From: Anastrepha obliqua
Lineage: Eukaryota > Arthropoda > Insecta > Diptera > Tephritidae
Direction: 5' to 3'
Length of the DNA stretch: 64,000 nucleotides
NCBI RefSeq assembly: GCF_027943255.1
Contig: NC_072896.1
Location: 45,224,501 to 45,288,500, forward strand
Shown: in pieces, positions 52,233 to 63,650 of the stretch
Layout of the letters: each line of letters starts with the position of its first letter
Position numbering within the stretch: position 1 is the first letter of the stretch
Translations under genes and position numbers: made by a program
The notes under the pieces: model-generated
The model's input: only the letters and a program-made list of their open reading frames with translations
What the model was told of the DNA's origin: nothing
Database searches by the model: none

Positions 52233-55200
52233 TCCCGGGCCCGTTGAAATGTATTTCAAGCAGGTAGTACAGCCATTTTATGACCCAGAATTGAATACGT
52301 AGTAATGCCACCAGTGCTTTAGCACCTGCATGGTAATGCGTGATGTGTAAATGTCGAATATAGAGCTCCACGAAGTGGCATTTTCCTGGCAATATGATAG
52401 GGTGTTTCTGAAAATCTGCCAAATCTGCTAGCTCAAGACGCCCACCAACTAGTAGTAGACGAAAACCACCTTGAATCTGCAGAAACGGGTTGAGAAATTT
52501 AAGTTGCCCAGATATTGTTTTGTTTTGGTTGATCAGCCGTATTTCGTCAGCGAAGTGCTGTTGTTGCACATTCCAAACAATGCACCACAGCGCTTGCTTC
52601 AAATCTTGAGGTGATAGAGTTCCTTTGTCTAGGTGAGTTTCAAGCGGCCTGCTTGTTAATTGATGAAAACGAAATAGCCAGGCTACAACTCGTAAGCAAT
52701 GAATGTATGTACTGTTTCTCTCAAGCACCTTCAAAATGTAGTTTTCTTCGATGACTGCTTTAAAAGCTGACTTACGTTTTTCTCGAGAAACTTCTTCCAT
52801 ATCGAGTTGGCCACATTGATTGCTGGGCCAGTTTTCAGGTTCAAGTTGTAAGAATGATGGTCCTGAAAACCAAATTGAATTGCTTAGTTCAAGTGCAGTA
52901 CAGCCTCGTGACACGATATCAGCCGGGTTGCACTTTGTTGGGACATGCCGCCAACTTACATCCGCTGTAAGATCTTGAATCTCTGACACTCGATTACCGA
53001 ATGTTGATAGGGTAGCTGAGTGCAGTTCAAGCCAATGTAGCACAATTTGTGAATCAGTCCACAGAAATACAGTGGTGTTGGCGTTGAATAGAGGTTTTAT
53101 TTTTGCTAGTAGACGTGCCAACAGCAAGGCGCCACACAACTCGAGTTTAGGTAACGATTGCTTCTTAATTGGAGCTACACGCGACTTGGCAGTCAAAAGG
53201 GTGACAGTAGGTTTGCCTTCTGTTGATTTCGAGCGAAGATAAATAGCACAGCCATAGGCTCGAATGGACGAGTCACAAAACCCATGAATTTGTAAAGAGC
53301 TGTTATTTGTTGATCCAGAATACCTTGGAACTGAGAGCGTACTCAGATGATCTATGTCCTTGAGAAATCGTTCCCATGCCGTTTGTAGGTTCTGCGGCAC
53401 CGACTCGTCCCAATTCAGCTTCAAAAGCCATATTTCTTGTAATATGATCTTTGCAGTAATAATAACGTGAGCGAGAAGTCCCAAAGGATCGAAAAGCGCT
53501 GATGCAATAGATAAGATTGATCTCTTAGTTCCACGTCCATTCACAGGTTGTTTCGACTGAAAAGAAAATAAGAAAATATCTCGTATTTGATCCCATTTTA
53601 TACCTAAAGTGCTCGTTGTAAAACTTTCGTCGATATTTAAATCTTTCATGGTGTCATCTTCTCGAAATTTATGGTGGTTTGAATGCCACTTCGCCAAGGG
53701 GAAACAACCACGCCTCAGTATCTCCGTGACTTCGTATTTGATTCGCGATAGCTCTGCCAGGGTATCGGCACCGCATAAAAGATCATCTACGTAGAATGAA
53801 GTTTTAATTGTACTGGAACCGAGCGCATACTCCGATTCGTATGCATCAGCAATGTAGTTTAGGCTCTGTACAGCGAGATAAGGAGCGGACGCCGTACCAT
53901 ATGTTACCGTGTTTAACTGGTAAGTGCGTATTTCATCGTGGGGCGTACTTCTCCATAAGATGTATTGGAATTTGCGATCGTTTTTATCCACCAAAATTTG
54001 TCTATACATCTTTACGATGTCAGCAGTAAGTGTGTAGCGATATAATCGAAACCGTAGTAGCAAGATGTATAAATCGTTCTGCAGAGTAGGCCCCACAGCA
54101 AGAATATCGTTGAGCGATCTTTGGGTTGTACTCTTGCAGGAGGCGTCGAATACTACCCTGAGTTTAGTTGTTGTGCTAGTTGGCTTCAGGACGTAATGAT
54201 GAGGCACATAGTAATGTGGATTATCGAAATCCACATTTTCAACGATGCTCATATGCCCAAGGCGGGAATACTCTTCCATAAATGCGATGTATCGTTGGTG
54301 AAGGTCAGGACAGCGCGTTATACGCCGCTCCTGAGCAATAAATCTTCGAAGTGCAGTTGCGTACGACTGGCCAAGACAATGAGGGGCCTCTTTAAACGGT
54401 AGCTTGACAACAACTCTCCCCTCGACGTTTCTCTGCACGGTTTGCATGTAACTTTGTTCACAATTCCTTTGCTCAGTGGTCCACATGTCTGCCTTTGATG
54501 GTTCATCCAGCTTCCAGAGGCGTTGCAAATTTGCATCCACTGATTCCTCAACCGACAGTAGGCAAATTGATGATGAATTCTCTATAGGTCGTTGATATCG
54601 GCCAGAGACGACCCAACCTAATAAAGTCTTCTGTAGTGACGGTAACCCAGGTGCTAACTTTATTTGCCCAATAGACAGGATGTCGAAAAAGATTTCTGTG
54701 CCGATGAGTAGGTCTACACGTGTTGGCTTGAAGAAATTTTCGTCGGCGAGTTCAATGTTAGCCGGCAAGTTCCAAGATGTGATATTAAATTCAGCCTCTG
54801 GTTGATAAGCGATTTGCGAGGTAACATGGAACGATAATGGTGTCTCATAGTCACACATTCGAGATTTGACAGTGGCTGATGTCTTGTGTTTGATGTTTGT
54901 TACCGAGTCCCCAATGCTCTGGATTTCAGCGTGGTGCCTTTCCCTTGGGAGGCGTAATTTTCGGGAAAACTCCTCGGTAATAAAATTTACTTGGGAGCAG
55001 GAGTCGAGTAGCGCTCTACCCAACTGAAAACAGCCAGACGCATCTCGGATGAGTACCACTGCAGTTGCTAGTATGACTTGGTCTTGTGGCGATTTTTCTT
55101 GATGTGTGTGCGCAGCTGCAGTACTTACAGGTTGCGTTGGTTGCTCAAGTGATGATGTAGAAAGCGATGCTGACTGCATTTTGTTTGAAGTAGGAGCACG

Positions 55201-56364
55201 ATGAAGTAGACTGTGATGAGAACGAGCACAATGTTTACATCTGAATGCGGACGAGCAATGTGCTAGTTGGTGTTTATTAGACAAACAATTTAGGCACAGA
55301 CCTAACCTTTTAACCTCTTTGAAGCGGTCAGCAATCTCCATTTGCTTGAAGCGAGAGCAACTGCCAATCAAGTGGTCTGAATTAGAACATAATGCGCAAG
55401 AGCGATTTGTACATGAAAACGAATAGCCCTTACGTGGCGGCTTATTCCTGTTTTCCTGTTTGTAGCTGGATTTTCCAGAATCACCAAACGAGAGGGAGCC
55501 CGATGCTGACTCTAAAAACTGACAGCGTCGTTCGAGAACCTTTGCGCACTGTTCCCAAGATGGTAGCGATGTGAAGTCTAACGACTCCTTACACTTGTTT
55601 TGCGTTTCTTCATCAACCTTGTCCATTACAAGGTGAATGAGCAGTAAATGCGAAATGTTTTTATCAGAGCCGATTGACAACAGGGAACTATAAAGTGCAG
55701 ACACGTTGTTGACCAAACTTTGTAACTGAGAAGCACCACCTTTTGCAGCAGACGGCAGCTCGAATAACGACTTGATGGTTTCCATGAAGATGAGCGTGCT
55801 ATTGTCGTAACGGGACTTTAATCTGTCTAATGCCTTTGAGTAGTTCTCGCTGGTGATTTGGAACGCCTTCACAGTCTCCAAGGCCTGTCCTTGTAAACAA
55901 TTGAGGAGATGGTTGAACTTCTCAATATTAGACAGCGATGACTCATTTCCGATGACGTGCATGAATGATGCGATGAAATTTTTATATTCCGAGTACCTTC
56001 CACAGAATACGGGTAGCTTTAATGCTGGTATTTTTGAATGCGAAACAGGAATTGCTGCTGTTGATTCACGGAACGTTGAGTTGTGTTCATCTTCACCGAG
56101 CTGCATTTGGATGTTTGAACGGATGGTGACGTAGAGGTCTTCCAGGTCACCCCGACCATTGTCTTCTGGATCGAGCTTCTCGATTTGCGTTTGATAGCCC
56201 AATCCTTGCTTAAAATAGGAATCTAAAATTCCGAGTCGACACTTGAGTTCAATGGGCGAAAGTATTTTTCCAGTTTTACTTTCGCTTGTCTCCACTATTG
56301 TCCTTATGCGGGACATGTTTTTCCGGGTTAGTAAGCGCTGCTGCTTGACTTCTTCCAGCGACAT
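52189..56364 (-). CDS. BEL/Pao Gag-protease-RT-RNase H polyprotein, 1391 aa, no integrase core
   Basis: Single open frame. Gag-like DUF1759 region ~115-280 (LPVFCGRYSEYKNFIASF, FNHLLNCLQGQALETVKAFQ). Zinc-knuckle-like cysteines ~323-383. Aspartic protease ~450-600 with RALLDSCSQVNFITE (D454; C456 where glycine is usual). RT ~700-930 with TADIVKMYRQI (D780) and SFYVDD (856-859). RNase H ~1020-1190 with D1029 (HGFCDSS), the LPKLELCGALLLAR E and WTDSQIVL. Integrase zinc-binding H-x-H region ~1310-1350 (HLHITHYHAGAKALVALL). The frame then passes directly into polypurine and LTR sequence for its last ~25 residues. Complete BEL proteins are roughly 1700-1800 residues. It could make particles and cDNA but not integrase. 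Confidence 0.95.
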   Translation of the reverse strand: MSLEEVKQQRLLTRKNMSRIRTIVETSESKTGKILSPIELKCRLGILDSYFKQGLGYQTQIEKLDPEDNGRGDLEDLYVTIRSNIQMQLGEDEHNSTFRESTAAIPVSHSKIPALKLPVFCGRYSEYKNFIASFMHVIGNESSLSNIEKFNHLLNCLQGQALETVKAFQITSENYSKALDRLKSRYDNSTLIFMETIKSLFELPSAAKGGASQLQSLVNNVSALYSSLLSIGSDKNISHLLLIHLVMDKVDEETQNKCKESLDFTSLPSWEQCAKVLERRCQFLESASGSLSFGDSGKSSYKQENRNKPPRKGYSFSCTNRSCALCSNSDHLIGSCSRFKQMEIADRFKEVKRLGLCLNCLSNKHQLAHCSSAFRCKHCARSHHSLLHRAPTSNKMQSASLSTSSLEQPTQPVSTAAAHTHQEKSPQDQVILATAVVLIRDASGCFQLGRALLDSCSQVNFITEEFSRKLRLPRERHHAEIQSIGDSVTNIKHKTSATVKSRMCDYETPLSFHVTSQIAYQPEAEFNITSWNLPANIELADENFFKPTRVDLLIGTEIFFDILSIGQIKLAPGLPSLQKTLLGWVVSGRYQRPIENSSSICLLSVEESVDANLQRLWKLDEPSKADMWTTEQRNCEQSYMQTVQRNVEGRVVVKLPFKEAPHCLGQSYATALRRFIAQERRITRCPDLHQRYIAFMEEYSRLGHMSIVENVDFDNPHYYVPHHYVLKPTSTTTKLRVVFDASCKSTTQRSLNDILAVGPTLQNDLYILLLRFRLYRYTLTADIVKMYRQILVDKNDRKFQYILWRSTPHDEIRTYQLNTVTYGTASAPYLAVQSLNYIADAYESEYALGSSTIKTSFYVDDLLCGADTLAELSRIKYEVTEILRRGCFPLAKWHSNHHKFREDDTMKDLNIDESFTTSTLGIKWDQIRDIFLFSFQSKQPVNGRGTKRSILSIASALFDPLGLLAHVIITAKIILQEIWLLKLNWDESVPQNLQTAWERFLKDIDHLSTLSVPRYSGSTNNSSLQIHGFCDSSIRAYGCAIYLRSKSTEGKPTVTLLTAKSRVAPIKKQSLPKLELCGALLLARLLAKIKPLFNANTTVFLWTDSQIVLHWLELHSATLSTFGNRVSEIQDLTADVSWRHVPTKCNPADIVSRGCTALELSNSIWFSGPSFLQLEPENWPSNQCGQLDMEEVSREKRKSAFKAVIEENYILKVLERNSTYIHCLRVVAWLFRFHQLTSRPLETHLDKGTLSPQDLKQALWCIVWNVQQQHFADEIRLINQNKTISGQLKFLNPFLQIQGGFRLLLVGGRLELADLADFQKHPIILPGKCHFVELYIRHLHITHYHAGAKALVALLRIQFWVIKWLYYLLEIHFNGPGMFGHIICALFDRIL

Positions 56365-56602
56365 GATTCACCAAATAAATTTTGCGAAAAGGTATGGATG
56401 TGTGATTTGCGAAATAACAAAACGATGAAAATGCTGAGCCGAAAAATATTTGGTGGTTGGTGAATCACTGCAGTAAAACTTAAGTTTTATGCCAAACAGC
56501 AAAAGTTGACAAAAACCACGGTTGCGAAAAATGTAATTGCTGAACCGATATTTATTCCGTTATCAGCGATTGCCACTAAAAATTAAGACACACTATATGT
56601 AT

Positions 56603-56620
56603 GCCCCACGTTGGGCGCCA
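56603..56620 (-). promoter_or_regulatory. Primer binding site of the BEL element
   Basis: TGGCGCCCAACGTGGGGC starts 5 bases inside the 5' LTR (TTTTC spacer) and begins TGG, complementary to a tRNA 3' CCA end. The primer tRNA was not identified. Confidence 0.8.
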
Positions 56621-56625
56621 GAAAA

Positions 56626-56962
56626 TGTACAGACAAACTCGTTTGTTTGTCCGGCGGCAATGCTGAGAAAACGTTATAATTCAACGAACTCCAAAAGTGT
56701 ACTGTTTTATTTTGAATGTAGGCTTGCTTATATACATACACATATACTTAATTCTAAAGGTTCTAATTCTAATTTGGTCCCCTTTAATCACCTAATGTTC
56801 AAGGTTGGTCTCCTTTAATCACCTGATGTTCAAGGTTGCGGGAATGCAATGCAGGGGCGGATCAAGTGATGCGGTCAAAAGGGCGCTCATAATATGACCA
56901 ATCATGTGCAGGGGCGGATCAAAGGATGCGGTCAAAAAGGGCGCATATAATGTGACCAAACA
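56626..56962 (-). repeat. BEL 5' LTR (337 bp)
   Basis: Same sequence as the other LTR; no difference found on reading. Promoter elements for the element would lie here. Confidence 0.95.
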
Positions 56963-57342
56963 ATGACATTTTCCAAGAATTACAATTTTTTAGATCTATG
57001 AGCTACATTCATGCTTGAATGGTTGAAAAAGGAGGGGGAAAATTTTAAAAGGCCCCTAACAACAGATGCTAAAACCTAAACTTTTACGTAGAATGTTCAT
57101 TAAACATAATGAAAAATTACCTTTTGAAAAAAATATCATCAGAGATCATATTAACTATTTAAAGTTACACTAGGGGAAAAAAGAATTATTATTGAATTTT
57201 AAGAATATATTATAAATTCTCAAGAAAATTAAACTACTTCTAAATTTCATATCTGGCATTGGAAAATTTTTGTTTTCAAATGTTTTAATCTATACTCCAT
57301 TAGAAAATTTGTTATATACAGTACGTTAATAATGAGTTTTGA
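56963..57342. other. AT-rich interval
   Basis: Right flank of the BEL element (starts with target duplication ATGAC). No gene recognised. Confidence 0.5.
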
Positions 57343-58978
57343 CATTGTGGCTCACAGCTTATTTCGTGTGAGACAATATTTTTACTTCTCATTGAAAAAT
57401 AAACAACAAAAATGCAATATTACAAAAAATTTTTTTTTGCATTTTATTCTTTATTCACTTCTTCGTGTAACGGGACAAAAACAATACTTGAAAAATGTTT
57501 CAAAATAAGAAAAAATATAACAAAAACAAAAATTCATGCAAAGTCAAAGTCACAGCTTATTTCGTGTATATACTAAACTTAAAAACAATTCTTATCTAAA
57601 AATTACAAAAAGTCTAATTAATATTTTGTTGGGTAGCCTTTTTGTTTTATCACACTTCTTAAACGAGAATTCATCGAAGAAACCAATTTTTTTGTGTAAT
57701 CCGGGAAAATCTTATACCATTCAGTTTTTAGGGCCTATTTTAGGTCGTTTACGTTGGATATGTCATAAAGTCTGATTTTTGTTTCAAGCAGGTGCCATAA
57801 ATTTTCAATTACATTTATATCCGGGGATTGGGGTGGCGTTTGGAGCGCATGTGGACAATTCCAAATCAACCATGCTTGCACTACACCCGACTTGTACTTT
57901 GGGTCGTTGTCTTGATAGAAGCTGAAATTCTCTCTTATGCCCAATTTTTCCGCACTCTGAAGTAAATTTGCTTTCAAAATATTTAGGTATTGAATTTTGT
58001 CCATATTCCCTTCAATGAAGTCCAAGCTTCCAACTCCTGCTGCCGATATGCACCCCCAAACCATCACATGACCACCGCCGTGCTTTACAGTACCACGTAA
58101 ATTTTGAGTTTGGAGCTCCGTATTTGGTTTCCTCCACACGCAAACCTTTTCGTCAGACCCAAATAGGTTATATTTACTCTCATCAGAGAAAATAACCGTA
58201 TCCCAGAATAAGTCTGGCTTTCCAAGGTACTCCGTTGCGAACTGTATTCTAACCTTTTTATTTTTTGCGCTTATAAAAGGCTTATTTCGAGCCGTTCGAC
58301 CGTGAAAATCGTTGTTCCGAAGAATTCTGCGGATGGTTTCAGGGTTGCTCTTTTTTTCCAAGGTACTTTTCTGCTTCCGCAGCTAAATGGGGTGCACTTA
58401 TTTTTGGATCCTGCTTAATTTTTCTTAGAATCCACCTTTCATCAGCTTCATTAAATATCTTATTAGGAGCATTTCTGCCCTTATCTGCAATGCGATTCTC
58501 CCGTACGAAGCGCTGTATAATATATTGGACTGTTGAAGGGCTCAGCTCAACAAATTCAGCGATTTTCTTTTGGGTTTTGCCCTCCTTATAGTGTTTAATC
58601 ACGATTTCACGCCTTTCAATTGATGCGCGTCGACCCATCCTGATAGCCACCAAAATAATAACTGAAATAATTTCTAATAGCATATTAAGCAAGTAAAAAA
58701 CAAATCAAAAGTCAATTGAAGTTTTGTATTACTCTTAAATAACGGTTAATTGAAACACACGAAATAAGCTGTGATGACGATTTTGCAAGAGCTTTTGTTG
58801 TTGCGATATATTTTCTTCTTTGATAATATTTTTGAATTTTGTTTTTGTCCCGTTACACGAAGAAGTGAATAAAGAATAAAATGCAAAAAAAATTTTTTTG
58901 TAATATTGCATTTTTGTTGTTTATTTTTCAATGAGAAGTAAAAATATTGTCCCACACGAAATAAGCTGTGAGCCACTG
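57343..58978 (-). mobile_element. Tc1-like element with inverted/direct-repeat ends
   Basis: Outer inverted ends of ~135-140 bp: left 57343-57485, right 58842-58978, starting (T)GTGGCTCACAGCTTATTT, with TA at 58979-58980. A core CACAGCTTATTTCGTGT is repeated inside each end (57549-57564 and 58756-58772), so each end has two copies, the IR/DR arrangement known from several Tc1 families. The left outermost bases are slightly altered. The transposase has decayed. Confidence 0.85.
57620..58635 (-). pseudogene. Tc1-like transposase of the IR/DR element
   Basis: Starts at ATG 58635 (MGRRASIERREIVIKHYKEG, an HTH), with SPSTVQYIIQRFVREN and PNKIFNEADERW, then a frameshift at ~58345. It continues with PETIRRILRNNDFHGRTARN, FWDTVIFSDESKYNLFG (first D), GHVMVWGCISAAGVGSLDFI, SFYQDNDPKYKSGVV (second D), SPDINVIENLWHLLE (third, E; DD34E type). 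A TAG after NVNDLK precedes the last ~40 residues (LKTEWYKIFPDYTKKL) ending near 57620. Just two lesions, so recently lost. Confidence 0.9.
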
Positions 58979-58980
58979 TA

Positions 58981-61640
58981 GGTGGAAACCTGACACCACT
59001 GAAAAATCAGTGGAAAATAACAAGGCAAATATTAAAATTAGTGCGTTATTGATGTTTCATTCTAATAAATTATATTGTAATACTGATTTTTCAGTAATAA
59101 AATGCGAAAAATAAAAAGCAGGAGCGTTCGGGGATGCGTCGTCGCACAACGAAATTTGAACCTCCCAAGTCAAGAGAAAGGCCAAGCCAGGTGAGCTATA
59201 ACAATACACTCTGAATTTTTTTTGTGGAGCTTTTAGCTTATGAATGTGTACCTTTGAAAAAAAGCTCTAAGTGTAGTAATCGGAGTACCTTCCGCTTATA
59301 AAAAGTTGCAAGAACTAACATTTCGAGTGGGGTTAAAGGCTTTATTATTTACATTTTCCATTTAGTTAGGGATCTTATTTACTCTTACCTAGATATGCTA
59401 TTTGGCTTGATCGCTTGGATGCAGGGAAAAGAAGGTCAAAATATCTTTACGCCTGCGAGGGCCATTTCTGCAGTGAATGAATGTTTAAAAATAAATTGAT
59501 ACCTGACGCAATTCCCGATAATAACCTCTTAAGTAAATCACATTTACCAACACCCAGTTTTAAATATAATATGATATTGCGAGTCCTAATTCGATTATCG
59601 AATTAGGAACGGATGATTTTTTGCCACAATCGTTAGAAGACCGCATGGATTCATGCGGTGAATCTAACAATTTATTTTTACTTGCATCAGTTGCAGAAGA
59701 GGCTAAGGGGGAAATAAGGGATTTTAGTACAAAAAATTTGGTTGCAAATTTCTATGAAAGAGCAAATCAGACAAACTTAAGTGTAACGTCTGTTGTAGCT
59801 AGTGAACAGAAATTGAAAAGGGAAATTCCAAGCTGAAGACAATTTTAGAAGAGAAAGGCAGATATATTTGCTGCTTAAAACATCAGTTAGCAGAAGTTTC
59901 CAAAAAATTAGAAAAAGAAATGTCCGATAAGGAAAAGAGTTTTCAGCAAAGTCAGAGTTTCCGTAGAAATCTTCCTCCTCAAGTTAGTACCATAGTTGAA
60001 AGTAGTTTAAGAAACTGTAATTGCCAACCCAATGGTCGTAGATATGACAACTATTTCAAAACTTTGGCTTTAGGTGTATATTTTCTGTTTCCAGTAGTTT
60101 ATAGGCACTTAAAGTTGCTTCTTAGATTCCCTGAAGAAAGAACTCTCGACGAGTTCGTTTCGGAGTGGCCCCCATGACTCAGGTTGTAGTAGTAGTTCTT
60201 TTTCTTTTAAGGCAGAGTTAAGTAGTCGGAGTTTCACACAGGATCAGAAATTCGTGTCAGTTTCATGGGACAAAATGGCACTTAAGAGTTATATGCAATA
60301 TATCGCCAAATATGATAAAATTAGAGGAGTTGAGAATTACGGTGATGAAAACCGAACATGTGGAATAGGAAATAAGACTTTGATTCTTATGGTTCAAGGC
60401 ATAGGCGGAGTGCCATGATCATATTTTATTGTCCATGGCTCATGTAAACGTTAAAAAACAACTTTTTGAGGCTATTACCCAATTACAAAATATTTGTCTC
60501 ACTCCTTGTCATTTTGTTTGTGATCAGGGATCTGATTTCCTATATTTGGCGAGATTTTTAGGAGTTTCCGAAGAGTGTCCATACTCTCAAATCAATGTGG
60601 CAAGGATGTCTTCTATTTTCGATTCTCCACATCTTCCAAGGAGTGCTAGGAATTGTTTAGAGAACCCTAAAAGCAAGGTCAGTTTTGCATTCCTTTCAAT
60701 AAGTTGTAACGATATTGTTCATTTTTATAGTAAAGATTCTCAGAATCCGTTTCGTTGTGATCCAAAACTTCCTGAAGCCATATTTATCCAAATAGTTTTC
60801 GAAGTACGAGCGTAAAGTTAGCATCCCAGGTTATGCGTGATACAGTCGCTTCTGGGATGCTAGCCACATATGTACGCCTCAGGCAAATCGGTTTGTCCCT
60901 CGTCAACAATTTGCAACACCGCGGAATATGTACATATGTATATTGTATGTAAATAAACTGTTCGCCACATTTAATAGTTTTGGTTTGGATGCTTTTTTAC
61001 CAACAAAAAACGAATTTTCACCAACACCAGATCAAAGAAAGTTTTTCGAAAAACTGCAACAGCCTAGTTTTTAGAAGCATTAGGATAGAAGATGAGCCTG
61101 GGTCTGACATGACTTCTTCTTTTATTTACATTAAGGGTTGGATTTTGAAAAAAAGTAGCTTGCAGCGTTTGTCGCGAGTTTTGTGAAACGAAGATTTTAC
61201 GAATTTGTAAACCAGCATAATTTAGAATACTACTTCGGTCAAATAATAAGAGGAAGTGGTAGGAGTCTTAGGATTACACCATATATGTTTTCCAATTTGT
61301 TTAAAAATCCTGGGGTAATGCACGGTAATTGCGAGCCCGCCTCGCAAAATGAAAACTTTTGTATTGAAACATTTTATCAGATAATAGAAAATTTGTGCAA
61401 TGATCATTAGTACCAGATCTCTCTTGGAAAGAATTTCAGGGTCTGCCACGGCCAGAACACACTTTTAATATCCTTAGAGTAGAAGAAAGTTCTGGTTTAG
61501 AAGTTGATTTCTTTAGGGAAAATGCCTATGGGTATCTTTGTGGCTATTTTTGTTTAAAAACATTTAAGGCACCCAAAGACATTACAACTGAATGTTGTGT
61601 ACCAATTTTTTTTTTCGATTTTAGGCTATCTATAAATTGC
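58981..61640 (+). mobile_element. P-like THAP transposon, copy 1
   Basis: Longer copy of the element at 19263-24405. The left end abuts the Tc1 insertion TA (58979-58980) and the right end is lost where a SINE begins (~61645). It provides the empty site for the long-TIR Tc1: the junction TTCATTCTAATAAATTATAT at 59056-59075. Confidence 0.75.
59102..61620 (+). pseudogene. P-like THAP transposase, copy 1
   Basis: Exon 1 (59102-59190) MRKIKSRSVRGC, with the first THAP cysteine changed to S, and a good donor CCAG|GTGAGC. Intron to 59392 (CCTAG). Exon 2: YAIWLDRL, YLYACEGHF, LIPDAIP. Linker, then RRNLPPQVSTIVESSLRNCN and the RNase-H-like block (D region altered to SVSWDKMALK). GTP-binding-type insert at ~60480-60800: QNICLTPCHFVCDQGSDFLY and IFDSPHLPRSARN. 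C-terminal: FFEKLQQPSF, YEFVNQHNLEYYFGQIIRGS (P-type ENFF..IR block) and FRENAYGYLCGYFCLKTFK. Many frameshifts and stops. All P-transposase regions can be followed in order. Confidence 0.78.
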
Positions 61641-61644
61641 CATA

Positions 61645-61900
61645 AACGGCCGCCGTAGTCGAATGGTAATTGCATGACTTCCATTCGGGAGTGCGTAGGT
61701 TCGGAACACGTGCACGAAATACCAATTGATATAAAAACTTGTTTCTAATAGCGGCCGCCCCTCGGTAAGTAATGCCGATTCTCCGAATAAATTTCTGCCA
61801 TAACAAAGCTTTTCATAAAAACCAGCTGCCGTTCGGAGTCGGCTTAAAACTGTAGATCCCTCCGTTTGTGGAGCAATATCAAGACGCACACAACAAATAA
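61645..61900 (+). mobile_element. tRNA-derived SINE copy
   Basis: Head GCCGCCGTAGTCGAATGG (box A) and box B-like AGGTTCGGAACACG, body TAGCGGCCGCCCCTCGG, tail CAAGACGCACACAAC. Lies at the end of P-like copy 1. Confidence 0.8.
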
Positions 61901-62379
61901 TTTTTAATTCATTAAGCTAAGTATATCTTGAGAATAAATGAATATTTGTAGTTAAAAATGTTATGCTTACAAAAATCACAAATTTATAGTATATTTAAAA
62001 CTAGCATAAACTTAACAAAACTTTACTTTATGTACATACATACAAATGTATTATATGTATATGGTAATATATATACATATGGGGCATTCTTTCTCAACGG
62101 GAGGCCCCTATCCATCCAAAAATGTTTTTGACCTAGAGAGTTCTAATAGGGCTTAAAATGTAGCTCTTTTTATCTACTTTTCAATGCAGAGTGGCCAAAA
62201 ACGAAATTCAAGATGGCTCATTTAATATATGTAGCTAAAAATGTAATCAAAATTCATTAAATTCATTCTAATAACCTATGCCAAAAAAAATCATTTTAAC
62301 GGAAAGAGTTGTACGAGGTCTCAAAATTTAGCTAATAAAGTTTACGGATTTTTGAAAAAACTCATGAATTCGCATGAAA
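61901..62379. other. AT-rich interval
   Basis: No gene recognised; TATACATATG simple runs near 62060. Confidence 0.45.
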
Positions 62380-62465
62380 CTCGTTACTCAGGGGGTTTTT
62401 TAGTCGATGATTACGAATCTTTTGTTAGTTTCAAAAAATTTAAGAAGGCGGGTCCAATATGGATA
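62380..62465 (+). repeat. Single diverged unit of the ~115-bp repeat
   Basis: CAGGGGGTTTTTTAGTCGAT, GATTACGAATCT, TTCAAAAAATTTAAGAAGGC match the unit of the array at 5990-6450. Confidence 0.55.
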
Positions 62466-63650
62466 GCTAAGGTCCAGACAGTTAAGGCAAGACTAGTTTT
62501 GGTTCAACCAGCAAAGGTAAGACAAGATTATAGTTTTACCTTTCTGGTTAGAAACACCAAAAGCATTGCAACATCGGTCTCTATGAAAGATGTCCTTACC
62601 TGACATCCTTTTTATCAATATTAAAAAAAAGGAGATTTAGATAGAAAAGGTGAGAAAGGATAGGAAAAACTTTGGAACCTGCAAGACTTTTCCTAAAATT
62701 CTTTATGAAAATGGAAAAAAAAGAAAAAGTAAGGAGGATACACTAAAAAGAAGGATGTAAAATTTTACTTTAATAAAACTGTTATAATTAACAGAAATAC
62801 GTGCAAGGAAGGGTTGTTCTGGATCGCTGTCGCTGAAAGAGTTCGACTGCTCTGGTCCGCTATCAAGGATATAATGAACGAGCTGGCGTTAGATCCAGAC
62901 TTGTTTGTGCAGTAGTGGGGAAACGCTGCTTGTTGGGGCAAAGCGACGCGCTGATTGGCTCTGTGGTTCTTCCAGTGCAGTAGCGTAACAAGCCTGGCCG
63001 GTGTCTCGAGACAGTGAGGATACGCGCAAACGTATCATTTAATTTTTAATGTTCAATTTCTCGAAAGCAAACAAGTCAATAGACTTGTTCGACACATGAC
63101 ATAGATATGATGAATGGTATATTAGTATGGTATGTGGGGGTTAGGGCATAATGGTATATAAATAATTCTTTATATATCCGTGAAAATTAATTATGTAGGT
63201 AGAAAGAAAAAACTATTTTTAAAAATAAGATAACCAAAACTAGCGATGGTTATCTTATTATTCAACTGCTGAGTGATAATATCTTCTTGACATATATTTT
63301 TAAAAATGCTTATTTCAAGTAAAACCGGAGGTAAGGCATTATAAAAATTCGCAAATTATATTGTTATATAATTGGTTCCACTGATTTTCCATCATGTGCC
63401 ATTTTTACATGAATTTATCAAAGAATTGCTTGGGTTCAATGAAAATAACGAACTAAACCTCAAAAAACTCATCAAATTCTTAACTTCAGCTAAAAAAAAT
63501 ACCAGTCTATCGGTTAGACGCGATAGAAGTGAAACCTTCCGTAAAACAAACTGAGAGAGAATGAGACGAAAGCAGCATTGGGAGCGGGATAATTATAGGT
63601 TCATTATAATATTGCTATAAAGTTCATATTTTATTTTCTTCATTTTATTA
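62466..63650. other. Interval, no gene recognised
   Basis: The 62780-63010 part is GC-richer (CAAGGAAGGGTTGTTCTGGA, GTCTCGAGACAGTGAGGATA) and might be an LTR or element end, but no partner copy exists in the window. Nothing else seen. Confidence 0.4.

Larger units (their letters stand above)
51896..56962 (-). mobile_element. BEL/Pao LTR retrotransposon, integrase-deleted
   Basis: 5067 bp with two LTRs that look identical throughout (51896-52232 and 56626-56962), flanked by the 5-bp duplication ATGAC (51891-51895 and 56963-56967). The internal region encodes one long frame on the minus strand. Primer-binding-like TGGCGCCCAACGTGGGGC lies just inside the 5' LTR and a purine-rich AACGGGCCCGGGA just before the 3' LTR. 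Identical LTRs imply very recent insertion. A deletion removes the integrase core up to the polypurine region. Confidence 0.95.

Noticed and set aside
62780..63010. Possible solo LTR
   Set aside because: GC-richer block without a second copy, TG...CA ends or target duplication that I could find.
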